DNA of 64,000 nt, taken from contig NC_062219.1 in NCBI RefSeq assembly GCF_902686445.1, positions 114,391,160 through 114,455,159 on the forward strand, in the 5' to 3' direction. A program made the translations under genes and the position numbers. The notes beneath the pieces are model-generated. The model made no database searches. It saw only the letters and a program-made list of their open reading frames with translations, and was not told the origin of the DNA. This document shows positions 47,593-60,339 of this stretch, piece after piece. The stretch is from Sciurus carolinensis (Eukaryota > Chordata > Mammalia > Rodentia > Sciuridae). Position 1 is the stretch's first letter; every line of letters starts with the position of its first letter.

Positions 47593-50500
47593 TCAGAAGT
47601 CCATGCTGATTGTATATTTTCTCCAAATATTATCATATTATGTTATAATATTATATTGTGGTATAATGTAAAGAAAAAGTTGGCAAGAGCCAACTAGAAA
47701 CTTGCTTAATATCTATTAATAAGAGCCTACTTAAATAAATTATGCTATATCCACACCATATTATACAGACATTATAAATAATAAAGTAAAACTGTCTCTG
47801 TTGATGTGGAAAGATGACTCAGGTATATTAACTGAAAAAAAATGCAAACTCCAAATAACACATCTAGCATGAGCTCCTCTGTGTGTAACCACAGAAAAAG
47901 GACTAGATGAACAAATGAAACAATGTTAATAGCAATTACCTCTGCATAATGGGATTAGAGGAGTGGAGAAAAATTCCACCCAATACAATTATGGAGGACT
48001 GGATCTGGAGACAGACTACCCAGGTTTAAATCCAAGTTCCATCTTTTACAAACTCTGTGATCCTAGAATCTCAGTTACCTGGAGCAATTATATTACCTAC
48101 CTCATAGCTAATGATGAAGCAGAGTGCCTGTTAATACATTCATGCAGAGTAATATAATGCATTGTATTATGTTAATGTGCAATATAATTAATGTTAATAC
48201 ATAATGATGTTCTAAACATGTAAATTATTTAGAACATTGCCTAGCACCTATTATTCACTCAATAAATGATCATGTTTTAAGTGATGGAATTAGGGACAAC
48301 TTTTACTTTTTTAGATGAATTTTTATGTATTTTTTACATAAAAAGTCATTACATAGGGTCTTTAAAAGATTTCAAAAATATATAACATATTTTATGTAGA
48401 CAGTATACTAATAAAGATGTATCCCATTTAAGTATGGCAGGTGGCCTGGGAGAAGCTGCCTGTCAGTTAAATATATAGTGTTTTGATTACATAAGAAGTA
48501 TTTACCATGGAATTATTGATATTATTTATGTAATGACATCTACTTTATATGTGCTGTTAGGTCTTGAGTCATAATTTCAACAAATAGATTTTTATGAATT
48601 AATTTTTTTAAATTTCTAATTTTAAAAATTCTGAAGTCTTGGAGGATCAATTAAATTTTGGAGAAACTGATTTAAGAATTTTATTTTATTTTTCTTTCTA
48701 CTCTAACTCAGGTTCATATATCAACTCCAGAACTCTGGCTAATGTCCCAAAAATTTAGAATACTGTTAGCAGGGCTTCCAGGTTAGACAAAGTTAGGAAG
48801 TCACTGGTCTCTGGGTGGATTACCTTGTTTGATCCGTAGGCTGTTGTACTATGGGCTTAAAGGGAAAGGACTCCCAACCTGGCTGGGACCAGGGTGTTAC
48901 GGGGGAACAGCGCCACCGTCTGGTGGTGGGCGGTTCCGTCAGTGCTACCAGTGGGAATCAGCCCCTCTCTGGAGGAACCGGCTTCCTTCAGAAAGTCAGC
49001 ACTTCTCCAATAACCCTCTCCCAGCACCGCAGGATGAGTCCTCGGTTGTTAGACCTCTGTGGTCAAAACTTGGGTTCCGTTTTCCACGCTGATTGTCTGC
49101 CTAACTTCTCAGCTTACTCTCAGACCAGGAGCCCAAAAATATGCCTTTCTGGCTGAGATGGCGTTGGTCACATGTTCCACATTTTCCGTGGTGATTCATT
49201 TGAGGGCCTGCCTGCACTCCCTCAACCCAAGGTGTTGACCTTCTAGAATCTGTCCCTACAGATTCCCATCGACATCCCTTCCAGATCAGCAAGAGAGAGG
49301 CAGCACCCTACCTGTGCCCTGGCACTGGTTTTGCTTGGAAAGTATTTGTGCAATAAACAAACACGCCCCTGGGGAAGAGCTGCCCCTGGCTCTCCGAGCT
49401 CTCCAGTTTCTCCTGGAGTGAAAGGAGCACCAAGAAGAAGAGGGTCGTCGTAGGTCAAGTTCCCTCCCAGGAACAGATGCACACACAGGGTTCGGTTGCT
49501 GATCGAAGAACGAGGTTCTTCACTGAGGAGTGGGAAAAGATAAGGCATGGTCATGCATCCAAGACGGGGAGCTGTTAGGTCCCCTGGCTGGGAAGAGCAA
49601 GAAGAAAGAACCATCTTGCTGCAGTGAGTGAGAGGGGTGGCCACGGGCAGGGGCAGGAGGGGAAATCACTTCTTCTCTTCACTCTGGCCAGAGGCTCCCT
49701 TTGACCAGACTCAGTATCAAGTCAGAGGACTGGGAGCTTGGACAGAGTGACCAGGGATAGGGGAGGCTAGTCTCCCAGCGACAAGCAGGGCTGAATACGG
49801 GGGAGCGTGGGTCAGGGTAGGGGCAGGCATGGAGAATAACTAGCATGTGGTCAAGAAGGTCAAAGACAATGGAAAAGCCAAGGAGGGTAAGGGCTGGGAG
49901 GAAGCCATTCCTGAGGAAAAACTTGAATAAAATGCTGTCTAAGGTAGGAAAACAGACAAAACAAGGGCTTCCTACTCTCATGCTCAACACTCAATAGGGA
50001 ATACTTCTACGATCAACAAAATGGGTGTGGGTTTCCCCCACATATTGAGCAAGACTCCACTGGCCACCAGCTGGGTGTCCTACAACTCAATTTAATTCTT
50101 AGGCAGGAAGGGCTCAGGTCCATGAGACGACTCTAGTGAGATGCCAGTTGCATGTCCCAGGGTGACTTGTACGTCTGATCATCTGACTGTGAAATTGGAG
50201 GTTCTCAGGATCTCCTCCTCGGGTTTGATTAATTTCCTAGAGAGGCTCACAGAATGCAGGGAATCACTTTACTTACATTTACTCATTTATTTACAACAAA
50301 AGAGGCTCCTATTGCTCAGGAAATTCCAAGGGATTTAGGAGCTCTGTGTCAGATATTCCCATTATTCAGGATATTACAAAGATCTTAGGAGCTCTGTGAC
50401 ATTAGTCAGAGCTCAAAGACCAACTATTAGAACTAAAGATTCTCCTAGCACCCTCATCCACAAGGAGATTGGGAGCTCTGTCTCAGGAACCCAGGATGGA

Positions 50501-50937
50501 GACCAAATATATATTTCATACTAGATCACAATGTCATAAAAGACATTCCCCTTTAAGAATAGCAAAATAAATAAAGAACCAGGAAAAAGAAAAGAAATGT
50601 ATGAACCCAGCTAATTTCAAGTTGGGGTCATAACACACAGAGAGGAACAACTTTACACGGTATATTAATTATATATCTCCAGCAGGGTAAACCCTAAGAA
50701 TAAAAATAATAGCCAAATAAAAGGTTTAGCTGTTCTCAGTAAGCATACTGTTGGTGAGCAGACTAGACTGGTGGTATTATTCTGTGACTCTTGAACCATA
50801 GGTGAAATAAAGCAAATGAGTAACTATGTGATACTCTAATTCTACCATTTGGGGGTAGAATTCTAAATGTGAGAGAAAGAAGATAAAGATGCAAGACAAA
50901 AGGCATTAGATAGTAACTTGATCTGTAGCCCTGCTTT
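47593..50937. other. Intergenic sequence
   Basis: AT-rich to about 48780, with a MIR-like stretch (about 47995-48270). A GC-richer block (48830-49690) carries chance frames on both strands and may include an old LTR. No gene was recognised. Confidence 0.3.
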
Positions 50938-51157
50938 TATTTTATTTATTTATTTTTTTTGTACTGGAGATTTAACTTGGGGGTGCTTTACCACAGAGCT
51001 ACATCCCCAGCCCCTTTTGTTTTTTATTTTGAGACAGGATCTCTCTAAGTTGCACAGGGCCTTACTAAGTTGCTGAGGCTGGCCTTGAATTTGTAATCCT
51101 CTTGCCTCAGCCTCCCACATTGCTGGGATTATAGGCATGGATCACTGCACCTGGTTA
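50938..51157 (-). repeat. SINE, 7SL/ID composite
   Basis: TACCACAGAGCTACATCCCC, CTTGCCTCAGCCTCCCACAT, GATTATAGGCATGGATCACT. Confidence 0.85.
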
Positions 51158-51159
51158 TT

Positions 51160-52740
51160 GTCCTAATACTGTATTAAAAGTATCAGCATAAACTCTTGAA
51201 GAACTAGTTTAAAAGGTAACATATTTTATGACTTTGTCCAGTAATAAAGCCTAAATACAATGAGCAAACCAGTAGCAATAGACACCCATAGTGCCCCGCT
51301 TGTAGGTCTTAAAATACCAGTGTTTACTCAAAAGGAGCCAGCCCCACCCAAAAAATGATTGACCCAAGTCTAGCAAGAAATTTACAAGCTAAGTCTGGAA
51401 CATCTTGTCACACCAGATGGTGAAGAAGCTGTCACAGACAACTTGGATCAGCTCAAAGGACTCAGAAACTAACCACCGGTCAAAGATATAATAATCTGAA
51501 CATCAGTAATGATAACCATGACAAAGGATAGAAACGGTTCCAATCTGTTTAAATAACTCATTTATAGTTATACCCAGGCTTAAAATCTAACCAGTCACAA
51601 TTGCAGAGTGGTGCTGAACCAAGACGTGCTCTCTTTTTAAAGCATGCTAATAAAACAAAGAATAAAGCCCACCTCTCTTATACAAGCCAAGCACAGGACA
51701 GGAGTGTCACTCTCACACAGAAATGATCCCTTTGGTGGCCTCCAACGAATTGATGAATCTGGGTGTTGAGCAAGAAAGCTGCTAACATCACAAAAAGAAG
51801 CCCTCTCTCCACAGGAACTCGCTGCTAGACGAACACACCCCCACCTACGAAGTATTTGCTAAAGCAGGAAAAAAAATCTAGAAGAAGCTTTATCGCTAAG
51901 CATCAATAATAGAAAATGCAGAGACCAAGGAGAAAGTTAGGCAACACCATCAACGCTCTGGGAAATTCTACAGGACCAACCATCTGGCTTCTTTAACAAA
52001 TAAACTGCAAGGGAAGGAAAAGGCGGAGGGAAACTTTATAGAGACATTAAAGACATATCATATTAGCCAACTGGATGCATAGACTTATTAGAATCCTGAT
52101 TCTTTTTAAACCTGTGAAATACATGATATTGTTGGAACAATTGGAAGTTCTTTAAGATTTATGGCAATACTTTAAAGAGTCATTTTAGCATTTCATCCAT
52201 AACGATGATAATGTGGATGAAACGCCATGAGGGATGGTATTTGCTTCCAAATAATACATGAGGAAGGGAGGTAGATCCCGTGAGATCCGCCTTAAGTCGT
52301 TGCCCTGTTGAAGATGGGTGATTGGCAGATGGGGTTTATGATACCATTCAGTCTATGTTTGTATATATTTTAAATGCTGCATAATTAAAAAAAGTTGAAA
52401 AATATTTTTAAAAGCAGTGTGTGGGTGGGAGGAGTGGAGATGGGGCTGCAAGCACCCATGGGAGCAGAGCATGAGAGGGCAGTCCCCAGCGGGGAGGCAG
52501 AGGCACACGCGGAGATTTTAGGACGGAGGAGACCAGATCCTTTGAAGGTGGAGGTAAAGTTGGGGAGTGGGGATGGGAGAACTGGGAGACCCTGGAGGAG
52601 AAGGCATAGGTGAGGGAGTGTGTGGCTAGGGACATTGGGGCAGAGGGAACCGTATTTTGGAAGAGGAAAATGGACAAGGATGGAGGGAGAATTTTAGAGA
52701 GAAATATATTTAGGTGGAAGGAAAATGGTAACAGCTATTA
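51160..52740. other. Intergenic sequence
   Basis: AT-rich and mostly featureless. A purine-rich stretch at 52420-52700 is the only composition change. No coding signal. Confidence 0.3.
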
Positions 52741-52744
52741 TTAT

Positions 52745-52935
52745 TACTTTTATATTATTATTAGGGTATTAAGGAATGGAACCCTGGGTGCTCTACCACT
52801 GAGCTACAGCCTGCCTTTTTCATTTCACTTTGAGACAGGCTCTCACTAAGTTGCCCAGGCTGGCCTTAAAATTTCCATCCTCCTGCCTCAGCCTCCCAAG
52901 TTGCTAGGATTACACCACACCTGGTCTTTGTGGTT
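52745..52935 (-). repeat. SINE, 7SL/ID composite
   Basis: CTACCACTGAGCTACAGCCT, TTGCCCAGGCTGGCCTTAAA, CACCACACCTGGTC. Confidence 0.8.
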
Positions 52936-52974
52936 GTTGTTATTCCTTCTTTTATTTTTTATTTTTGCCATAGC

Positions 52975-53560
52975 TTCACAAACCCAAATAGTGAAATTCA
53001 GTGTTGAGAAACTTGTCCAGCAAGTCTCTACAAATCACATATCCAATAAAGGACTGGTATCCAGAATATAAAAAAATTCTCACAATTTAATAACTATGTT
53101 AATAATAAACAATAAAAGGACAAAAGAGTTGAACTAATACTTTGTCAAAGATATACAGATAACAATAAAAAGATGTTCAACATCACTAGTCATTAGGAAA
53201 ATGCAAATTAAAACCATAATGAGATATCACCATAAACGTATAAAAAGGCTTTTTAAAAAATTTGGTGGGACTGGGTGATGTAGCTCAGTGGTAGAGTGCT
53301 TGTCTAGCATGCAGGAGGCCCTGGGTTCAATTCCAAGTACTGAGAGAGAGAGAGAGGAAAAAAATTTTTTTTAAAAATTCTGACAATATGGCCTTTAAAG
53401 AGGTAAACACTTATATTTGACCTGGAACCCCTACTTCTAGGGTTTTATCTAAGAGAAATGAAAAATATGTGCACACAAAAGATAAATACATGCATGCTTA
53501 TACATGTGAATGTCTATATACATGAAGGTTTAGATGCAGAAATGTTTATAAACATGAAGG
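52975..53560 (+). mobile_element. Old L1 fragment interrupted by an ID SINE
   Basis: ORF2 C-terminal-like sequence (ATCCAATAAAGGACTGGTAT, CATCACTAGTCATTAGGAAA) runs to about 53265, is split by the ID element at 53268-53350, and resumes as GGAACCCCTACTTCTAGGGT. Confidence 0.65.
53268..53350 (+). repeat. ID SINE inserted in an old L1
   Basis: GACTGGGTGATGTAGCTCAG and GCCCTGGGTTCAATTCC, then a short GA tail. Confidence 0.85.
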
Positions 53561-54191
53561 TCATGACTTTTTTCACAATTTTCCCAAACCGGAAACACAC
53601 CACATGTCCCTGAGCCAGCAGATGGCTGAACTACCTGTGGTCTAGTCATACAACAAAATAATGTTCTGCAATAAATGACTGAGAAACACAGCTTCACACC
53701 TGTCGAGTGCTTACGATGTGTGAGAGAAGACAGACTCAACAGCCTCCGCGCTGTGTGGTCCACGTAGAGGACCCTCTAGAAAGGGCCAGAGGTTGCAGGA
53801 ACAGAAGTCGGGCGGGTAGTTGCCAGGACTGAGAATCAGACAGGAAGAGATTGGCTATGCGGGGCACAGGGAGCTTGGCTGATGGAAGGGCTCTCCACTA
53901 TTGTGTGTGTTGGTAGACTTGGCGATGGGGTAGTTGTCGCATGGATGTATGAGGTGGTCAAAATTCATAGAACTGGATGCCCAAAAGTGACAAGTTTTTT
54001 TTCATGTGAATTATTTACCCATAAACGTAACTTTTAGGGAAAAACTCCAGAAGGGTACAAATAGAGGGAGCCAGTGACCCTGAGGTTTCAGGTCAAAGGT
54101 GGGCAGTTGAACTCCTATCTCCAAATGCACTTCTTGTCCTCATGGCCAAGGCACGATAGACCTGAGTAAATATGTGAATAAGGAACAAATA

Positions 54192-54400
54192 AGCCAGGCA
54201 CAGTGGTGTACACCTGTAATCCTAGCAGCTCGGAGGCTGAGGCAGGAGGATCTCAAGTTCAAGGCCAGCCTCAGCAACTTAGGGAGGCCCTAAGCAACTT
54301 AGTGGGATGCTGTCTCTAAATAAAATATAAAAAGGACTGGGAATGAGGCTCAGGGATTAAGCCCCTGGATTCAGTCCCTGTACCAAATAAACAAACAAAA
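54192..54400 (+). repeat. SINE, 7SL/ID composite
   Basis: AAGCCAGGCACAGTGGTGTA head, AAAGGACTGGGAATGAGGCT tail, AAACAAAC-type end. Confidence 0.85.
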
Positions 54401-54401
54401 C

Positions 54402-55414
54402 CCAACCAAATAGATGAGTGCCTGCAGGAGACTAGAGCCTGGTCATGTGCAGCCTCCACAGTGCCCAGCCTCTCCCGCCGTGACCCCCAGCATGACTCAA
54501 TTCCTGACCCTGGATAATGCTTCACGCCTCCCCCACCCATCCCAGGCTCACGGGGCCACTTCTCACCTTTGTGCACTGCACATGTGGGTCCCTGTGCCTG
54601 GGTCACCCTTCATGGGAACCTGTGGGAAAACACCCTACCCAAGGACTCTGGGAAGTGCCATGTCCTACTCTGTCCCATTGGGTGGTCAGGAGTTCAAGTC
54701 GTGCCCTATGCATAAAATAAATGTCACTGTGAGCATGTCACTCAGGAAACACCAGCTGGTCAAAGGAGACCAGACTGGGGGACATTTCAGTTGGGAGAGA
54801 GATTTCTTCCTCTCACGGGCGACCCGTTTTCCCCTGCTCCTGCTCGCTGGGGTGACAGGACGTCAGTGCTTGGCGGCGCCTCCGGAACGTGGCAAGCCCT
54901 TCACTTGCAAGCGTCCCTGGCATCCTCCCGATAGCGCCACACGTGAGCATCATGGGACTCGGAGGGGCTCTGGGTGTGAGTTACAGACAGACTCGAGAAG
55001 CAAGGAAGGGCCGACCTGGAGGAGGAGGTCTGGGCCCGGAGCAGGTTCCTAGCTGCTGCCACACTCTGGGCGTGCCAGCCCAGGGGAAGGACGAGACGGG
55101 CCGAATGTGGGTCACGAGCTCCCAGAGGAGGCCAGCACCAGGCGGTGGCTGGCACTGCAGCTGTGGGCACAGGGACCCCTAGGCCGGGCTCGGCCGGGAG
55201 ATGGCTGAGCAGCCCCAGCCTGGCGGGGCCCCGGGCGGGTGCTGGCAGGAGGGCGACTGGCCTCTCAGAGGTCCGGGATGCCCAGCCTCCCCCAGCCAGG
55301 CTGCAGCGCCGGCTCCTCCTCGCGCCTCCTCCCACGCACCCCTCTGAATCACGAAGTCAGACCCCAGTCCTGACTCTTGCTCAATGACCAGAAGCCCAGT
55401 TCCTGTGGGCAGCG
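54402..55414. other. Upstream region of TREM2
   Basis: Unique, GC-rich toward the gene. It has overlapping open frames on both strands with no homology I recognise. The promoter presumably lies in the last few hundred bases before the conserved leader at about 55415. No TATA box was seen. Confidence 0.35.
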
Positions 55415-55505
55415 CCTGACGTGGCTGTCCCTCTCTTTTCTGCAGCTCAAGAGAAAGACAAGATCTTGCACAAGGCACATCTGTCCTTGGCCAGGGACAG
55501 GCGGC

Positions 55506-58500
55506 ATGGGGCCTCTCTGGCTGGTGGTCCTGCTCCTTGTCACAGGTAGGCCCCGTGCAAGCCTCCTTTGCCTCCCTTCCCTGAGCATGACTAGGTGGAG
55601 GCGGGGAGGTGGGCACTGAGCTGAACCCAGAGGGAGGTTGAAGGCCAAGCCACCTGCTCTGCCCAGCTGTCCCCACCCTGCCCCTCCCCAGCATCCAAAC
55701 CCACACAGGCCGATGGTGATGTGATGGAGGTTTAAGGAGCTGCGGGCCTCCATTCATATGGGAAGGAGAGGCTGATGGGGGTATCTTAGGCACCAGCTGG
55801 CAGTCAGGGGAAGTTTGGGGCACTGATAGGCGCCCCTAAAATTATGAACCACTTAAGCACAAGACCAGCCTCCAGGGAATGGCAGGGAGAGAGGGAAGGA
55901 AGGAGGAAAGACTCGGAACTGTGGCCTGCATCTTTGAGAGGACCCTCTCATGCTTGGAAGGTGCTCTCGGCCTCAGCTCTTGATGGGAGGTTTGGACTGG
56001 AGGTTTTGGCCACCGAGTTGGGGGCATTGACACCCCAATTCTTGCATATGATAGCCTCTTCCCAAAGCAGCAGGCAAACCTGGGCGAGAGGAGAGCTCAC
56101 AGCCATGGACAGTGTCCCGGAAGCTCCCGTGGAGGTGGAGGGAGAGAGGTGGGGCATGCTGGCCCAGTGGAGGCAGAGGAATGGACGGAAAGGGGTGCGA
56201 GGGAGGACCACTGTGCATCGGGGTCTCTGGTTCCAGAAAAGGCAGGTCGCCAGCTTCTTGGTCCTATCTTTCAAGTTTCTGGCACAATGATGGTTAGAGG
56301 TGGGGGCTGGGCAAGAAAGAGGCCAAGGCAGAAGGTTCTGGTGACTCCCTAGTAGCCCCTGCCTGGCGAGAAGCCGGGGCTCCAAGTCTGTCTCCTTCAC
56401 CCCAAAGAGGATCCCTAAAATAGCAGCCTCATGTCTCCCCCAAAATAGTTCTGAAACAAGTCCTTCCTGAAAGGGGAACAAAGTCACAGAAATAGGGAAG
56501 CTGGAAGCTCACGGTCAGGAGAGAGGAGAATGTGCAGGAGGACCAGCGTGGACAGCCACAGAGAGGCGAGGGTGGCCAGGGCAGGGAGGAGGCCTGGCCC
56601 AGCCTCCTGGAACCAGCTCCAGGCCTGAGGGGCCAGTGACCCTGCTCTCTTGAAATGAGGACAAGAGAGGAGGGGTCCTCATCCCATAAGACAGGAGAAA
56701 GATGTGCAGAAGAGAACCGGAGGGGCTTTAAAACTATGCATCTCTGGAAAGAGGGCCCAGAGAGGGCCAGTTTCTTCTCTAAGGATACCCAGCAAGGCAA
56801 AAAGTGCGAAAACCAGACTAAGTTTCCTGGTTCCCAGTTCCCCACAAAATCATGTCTGGGCTGTGCCACATAGGTGTTTCTTTCTTCCAATTTGTATAAG
56901 CTCCTGAAGGGCAGAATTTTTATCTGTTTGGCTCACTGCACATAGTAGCTATTCAATAAATATTCGGCAAATAAAGAGACAACGAATGTCTCTTCTGCAG
57001 AGTCAACCCGAGCCCACAACACCACGGTGTTCCAGGGCGTGGCGGGCCAGTCCCTGCAGGTCTCCTGCCCCTACGACTCCACCAAGCACTGGGCGCGGCG
57101 CAAGGCCTGGTGCCGCCAGCGGGACGAGGAGGGTCCGTGCCAGCGAGTCGTCAGCACGCACAGCCTGTGGCTGCTGGCCTTCCTCAAGAAGTGGAATGGG
57201 AGCACGGCCATCACGGATGACGCCCTGGGCGGCACGCTCACTGTCACACTGCGGAACCTTCAAGACCGTGATGCTGGCTTCTACCAGTGCCAGAGCCTCC
57301 GGGGCAGTGAGGCTGACACGCTCCAGAAGGTTCTGGTGGAGGTGCTGGCAGGTGAGTGGCTGGTGTGTCCCCGGTCTGTGTTCGGGCCAGGCCTCATGTT
57401 CTGGGCATCTGTGTGTAGGACCACACTCTGGCCTCCTATGGATCCTGCGGAAACCCACGTGTGGATCCCATGGATGGTTTTGCAGGTTGCTCACTGTGCA
57501 AGGGAGCCAACGTGCAGGCTGGACTCCTCTTGAGCTCCCTGGTGCAGGGCTGTATTACCTGTAGGCAGGGTGTCTTTCTCTATTTGCATTGAAACATTGT
57601 CTGAGTTAGCTTTGGCCCTACTTCCTCGAATTGCTTTATGCATTTAACATCCGCTTAGTATGTGAGCACGACAGGTGGTCTTTATGGGGCAGCAGGTTAA
57701 TCTCTTCACTCACCCAATCAGCCAGTGAACCTCCCAACACAGGTTAAGTTTTCGGTGCAGAAAAGCAACCCTGAGAGGATGCTTGCTCGAGCTGCGCACT
57801 GTGCTTCGCTTCTCCGGTCCTCCGTTTCCTCATCCTGCAATGGAGATGTTGGGCTGGGAGTGAAGCTCAGTGGTAGCGCTCTTGCTTAGCACATCAGAAG
57901 CCCCTGGATTTTCCCCCCAGTATGAAAAAAAAAAAAAAGAGGAAAAATGGTTTAAATGGAGATGATGGTGTTTGTCCTGGTGGTCCCAGGGTTTCTGTGA
58001 TGCTTGGGAGCAGGGGAGGGGGGACACTGGTGCAGACCTCCTGTCACTGAACTGACCTGGGATCAGCAAGCCTGGCTTGAGGAGGGGGGACACCCCCGAG
58101 CTTTGCACTGGGACCACCCTCCAGGAGAGCCTTCTGCCTGTCTCTAGCGGACAGCTGTGTCCCAGAGGAGGGCGACGGGGGTTCCAGAGCCCCTTCTGTC
58201 TCTCCTCTTTTCCAGTGACGCCCAGTATTTTAGTCAGCTGTTGTGCTGCTGTGGCTAAATGACCCGACCAGCACAACTATAGAAGAGGAAGGGTTTATTT
58301 GAGGGCTCAGGGTTTCAGAGGTCTTAGTTCACAGAAGGCCGGCTCCCTTTCCCAGGGCTCGAGGTGAGGCAGGACATCATGGTGGGAGAGTGTGGCAGAG
58401 GGAAGCAGCTGGCTTCACAGTGATCAGGAAGCAGAGAGAGACTCCACTTGCCAGATACAAATATAGACCCAAGGCCACACCCCAGTGCCCACCTCCTCCA

Positions 58501-60141
58501 GCACACCTACACTTCAGTGACCACTCAGTTCATCCTGTCAGGGGGATTAACTCACTGACTGGGTTAAGCCGCTCACAACCCAATCACTTCTCTGAACCTT
58601 CCTGCATTGTCTCACACTTGAGCTTTTGGGGGACACCTCACATCCTCACATCCAAACCACAACATCCAGTGTGGTCCTTTATCATCGGTGAGGGTCAGAT
58701 GCATCTTCTTAAGGAGCGGAAGCCAGGGAGACCCCACCTCTCTTCTGCGAAGCGGGGCACAGAGACATGCGTTTCCAGCCCCATCAGGGTCAAAGGCTCA
58801 GCCAACTCTCAAGGGGTGGCAGGAAATGACATAGTCATAATAACCCGTTGCTGGTGCAGACAGCTCCATAGGTACACAGGGTTTTCCACGTGGAAGGAGG
58901 GAGGGACGTGTGATGGCGGGAGGGAGGGCAGCCCCTGAGCTCCCGTGTGACGCCAGACGCTCCGCAGGGCTGCCCCTGCTGAATCCTGCCATCGTTAGCA
59001 AGGAGGCGATCCTACTTGCCCAAGGTGTAGGTGAGGCTATTGAAGCTGAGACGCTCCTGACTCGATCCGTGCAGGACGGGAACCCCGAGCGCCTCCCCAA
59101 CCCCTGTGGGTTCTCCCCACCAAGGCAGCTGGCCTGAAGGAGGACAGGGCCACCAACTCACAGCTGTCTCCCGCAGACCCCCAGGATCACCAGGACACTG
59201 AAGGTCTCTGGGTCCCTGAGGAGTCCGGGAGCTCGGAGGGTGTCTCAGTGGAGCGCAGCTTCTCCAGGTGAGTGGGCAGCCCTTTCCCAGACCCTGCGGA
59301 CTCCCACGCCACAGAGCCCATCACCAGGTGGAGTGGCGGTCCCGGGACCACTAGAGCAGGAAGTCCTGGCCAGGTTCACCCTTCCAACCAGCTGGTTCGT
59401 GCCAGCTGACAGGAGATTGAAATCCTTCTGTCACCCTTTGTCGAGAGTGCGGCCCTAAGACTCCCCAGTGGGCAGCCCCCCACCCTTCCCCTGGCAGCCC
59501 GACAGCCCCACGCCTCAGCAACCTGGGACGCCTGGATCCCTGCCCCTTTGGCACAACCAGAATCTTTTCCGACTGGTCTACGCCTGTGTATTGGTGTCAA
59601 AAATCCATGTAACCACTGAGTGCACGCGTGTGCACACACACTCACACACCTTAGAATACCACGTGGACCTCAGAAGGCTCTCGCAGGGGAAGGTGGCGTG
59701 CTTAGCAGGTTAGTGGGGACCCTTGCCTAGAACTGACTGCAGGCTCCCCTGAGCCCCACGAAGCCCCTTCCGGGGATGTGCTGGGCAGGGAGCTTTCCTG
59801 AAGCTCTGAGGAGATTCCAGTTTGCAGGTCACCTCAAGCCTCCCCTCTGTCCCCTCTTCCCAAGGAGCCTCTCGAGGGAGACCTCTTTTCCACCTACTTC
59901 CGTCCTTCTGCTCCTGGCCTTCATCTTTCTCAGCAAGCTTCTAGCAGCCAGTGCTCTCTGGGTTGCAGCCTGGCGTTGGCAGAAGCTGGGGACTTTGCTG
60001 GCCAGTGGGCTGGACAGTGGCTACGACACAGACCACCAGCTGCAGACCCTGACAGGTGAGCCGGGAGCGTGGCAGTGGCTGGGGGACTGGCGGGTGGAGG
60101 GGCTGAGCGCACCATCCGTTGCAGGCCTGAGGAGCCCCTGA
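55506..60141 (+). CDS. TREM2: TREM2 (triggering receptor expressed on myeloid cells 2), complete
   Basis: Coding exons are 55506-55545, 57001-57351, 59177-59267, 59865-60055 and 60125-60141. Phases 1, 1, 2, 1 give 229 residues (human 230). The signal peptide leads into HNTTVFQG. The V-type Ig domain keeps both disulfide pairs (C36-C110, C51-C60), the N20 and N79 glycosylation sequons, and the residues altered in human disease or risk alleles: Y38, R47, R62, T66 and D87. The stalk is one residue shorter than in human just before the membrane. The span keeps the lysine (FLSKLLAAS) that pairs with DAP12. TREM2 is a lipid, lipoprotein and amyloid receptor of microglia, macrophages and osteoclasts. 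The 5' leader from about 55415 (CTCAAGAGAAAGACAAGATC) closely matches the human one. Residue 157, the P1 side of the shedding site, is Arg instead of His. A candidate ATTAAA lies at 60862-60867, but the 3' end is not resolved. Confidence 0.97.
56850..56990 (+). repeat. L2-like repeat next to the TREM2 exon 2 acceptor
   Basis: CTCCTGAAGGGCAGAATTTT then CACATAGTAGCTATTCAATA resembles the L2 3' end. It ends about 10-15 bases before exon 2, so part of the acceptor region is repeat-derived. Confidence 0.55.
57850..57943 (+). repeat. ID SINE in TREM2 intron 2
   Basis: GGGCTGGGAGTGAAGCTCAG, TTGCTTAGCACATCAGAAGC, poly-A tail. Confidence 0.8.
58227..58670 (-). repeat. MaLR-like LTR in TREM2 intron 2
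   Basis: Begins TTTTAGTCAGCTGTTGTGCT, with GGGTTTATTTGAGGGCTCAG, and ends near ATCCAAACCACAACA. Same family plan as 20778-21105. Intron 2 (57352-59176) also carries an ID element at 57850-57943. Confidence 0.5.
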
Positions 60142-60295
60142 GGCAAGAGGACCCCGGCGGAGGAGAAGCGGGGAGAGGCCCGCCAGGGGCTGCCCCAGCC
60201 TGCCTGTATGCCCCTTGGCCACCAAGACTCCTGTTTCTGCTCTGGCAAGACGCCACTCAGTCTGCACCCTGCTCTCCCTGGGGCCCGGAAGCAGG

Positions 60296-60298
<3 letters not shown>

Positions 60299-60339
<41 letters not shown>
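60299..60339. repeat. (GT)n in the TREM2 3' region
   Basis: About 20 GT units starting roughly 160 bases after the TREM2 stop, probably transcribed in the 3'UTR. Confidence 0.95.

Noticed and set aside
53268..53350. tRNA gene
   Set aside because: The A and B boxes belong to an ID SINE, and a proper tRNA fold is lacking. The same holds for the other ID copies.
54414..55052. 212-codon open frame upstream of TREM2
   Set aside because: It begins in SINE-adjacent DNA, has no domain, and is rivalled by long frames in other phases of the same GC-rich DNA.
55179..55823. 214-codon minus-strand frame across TREM2 exon 1
   Set aside because: Antisense to a certain gene, with no homology. A GC-rich shadow.
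57003..57494. 163-codon minus-strand frame over TREM2 exon 2
   Set aside because: Mirror of the conserved Ig exon. Codon constraint on the sense strand explains it.
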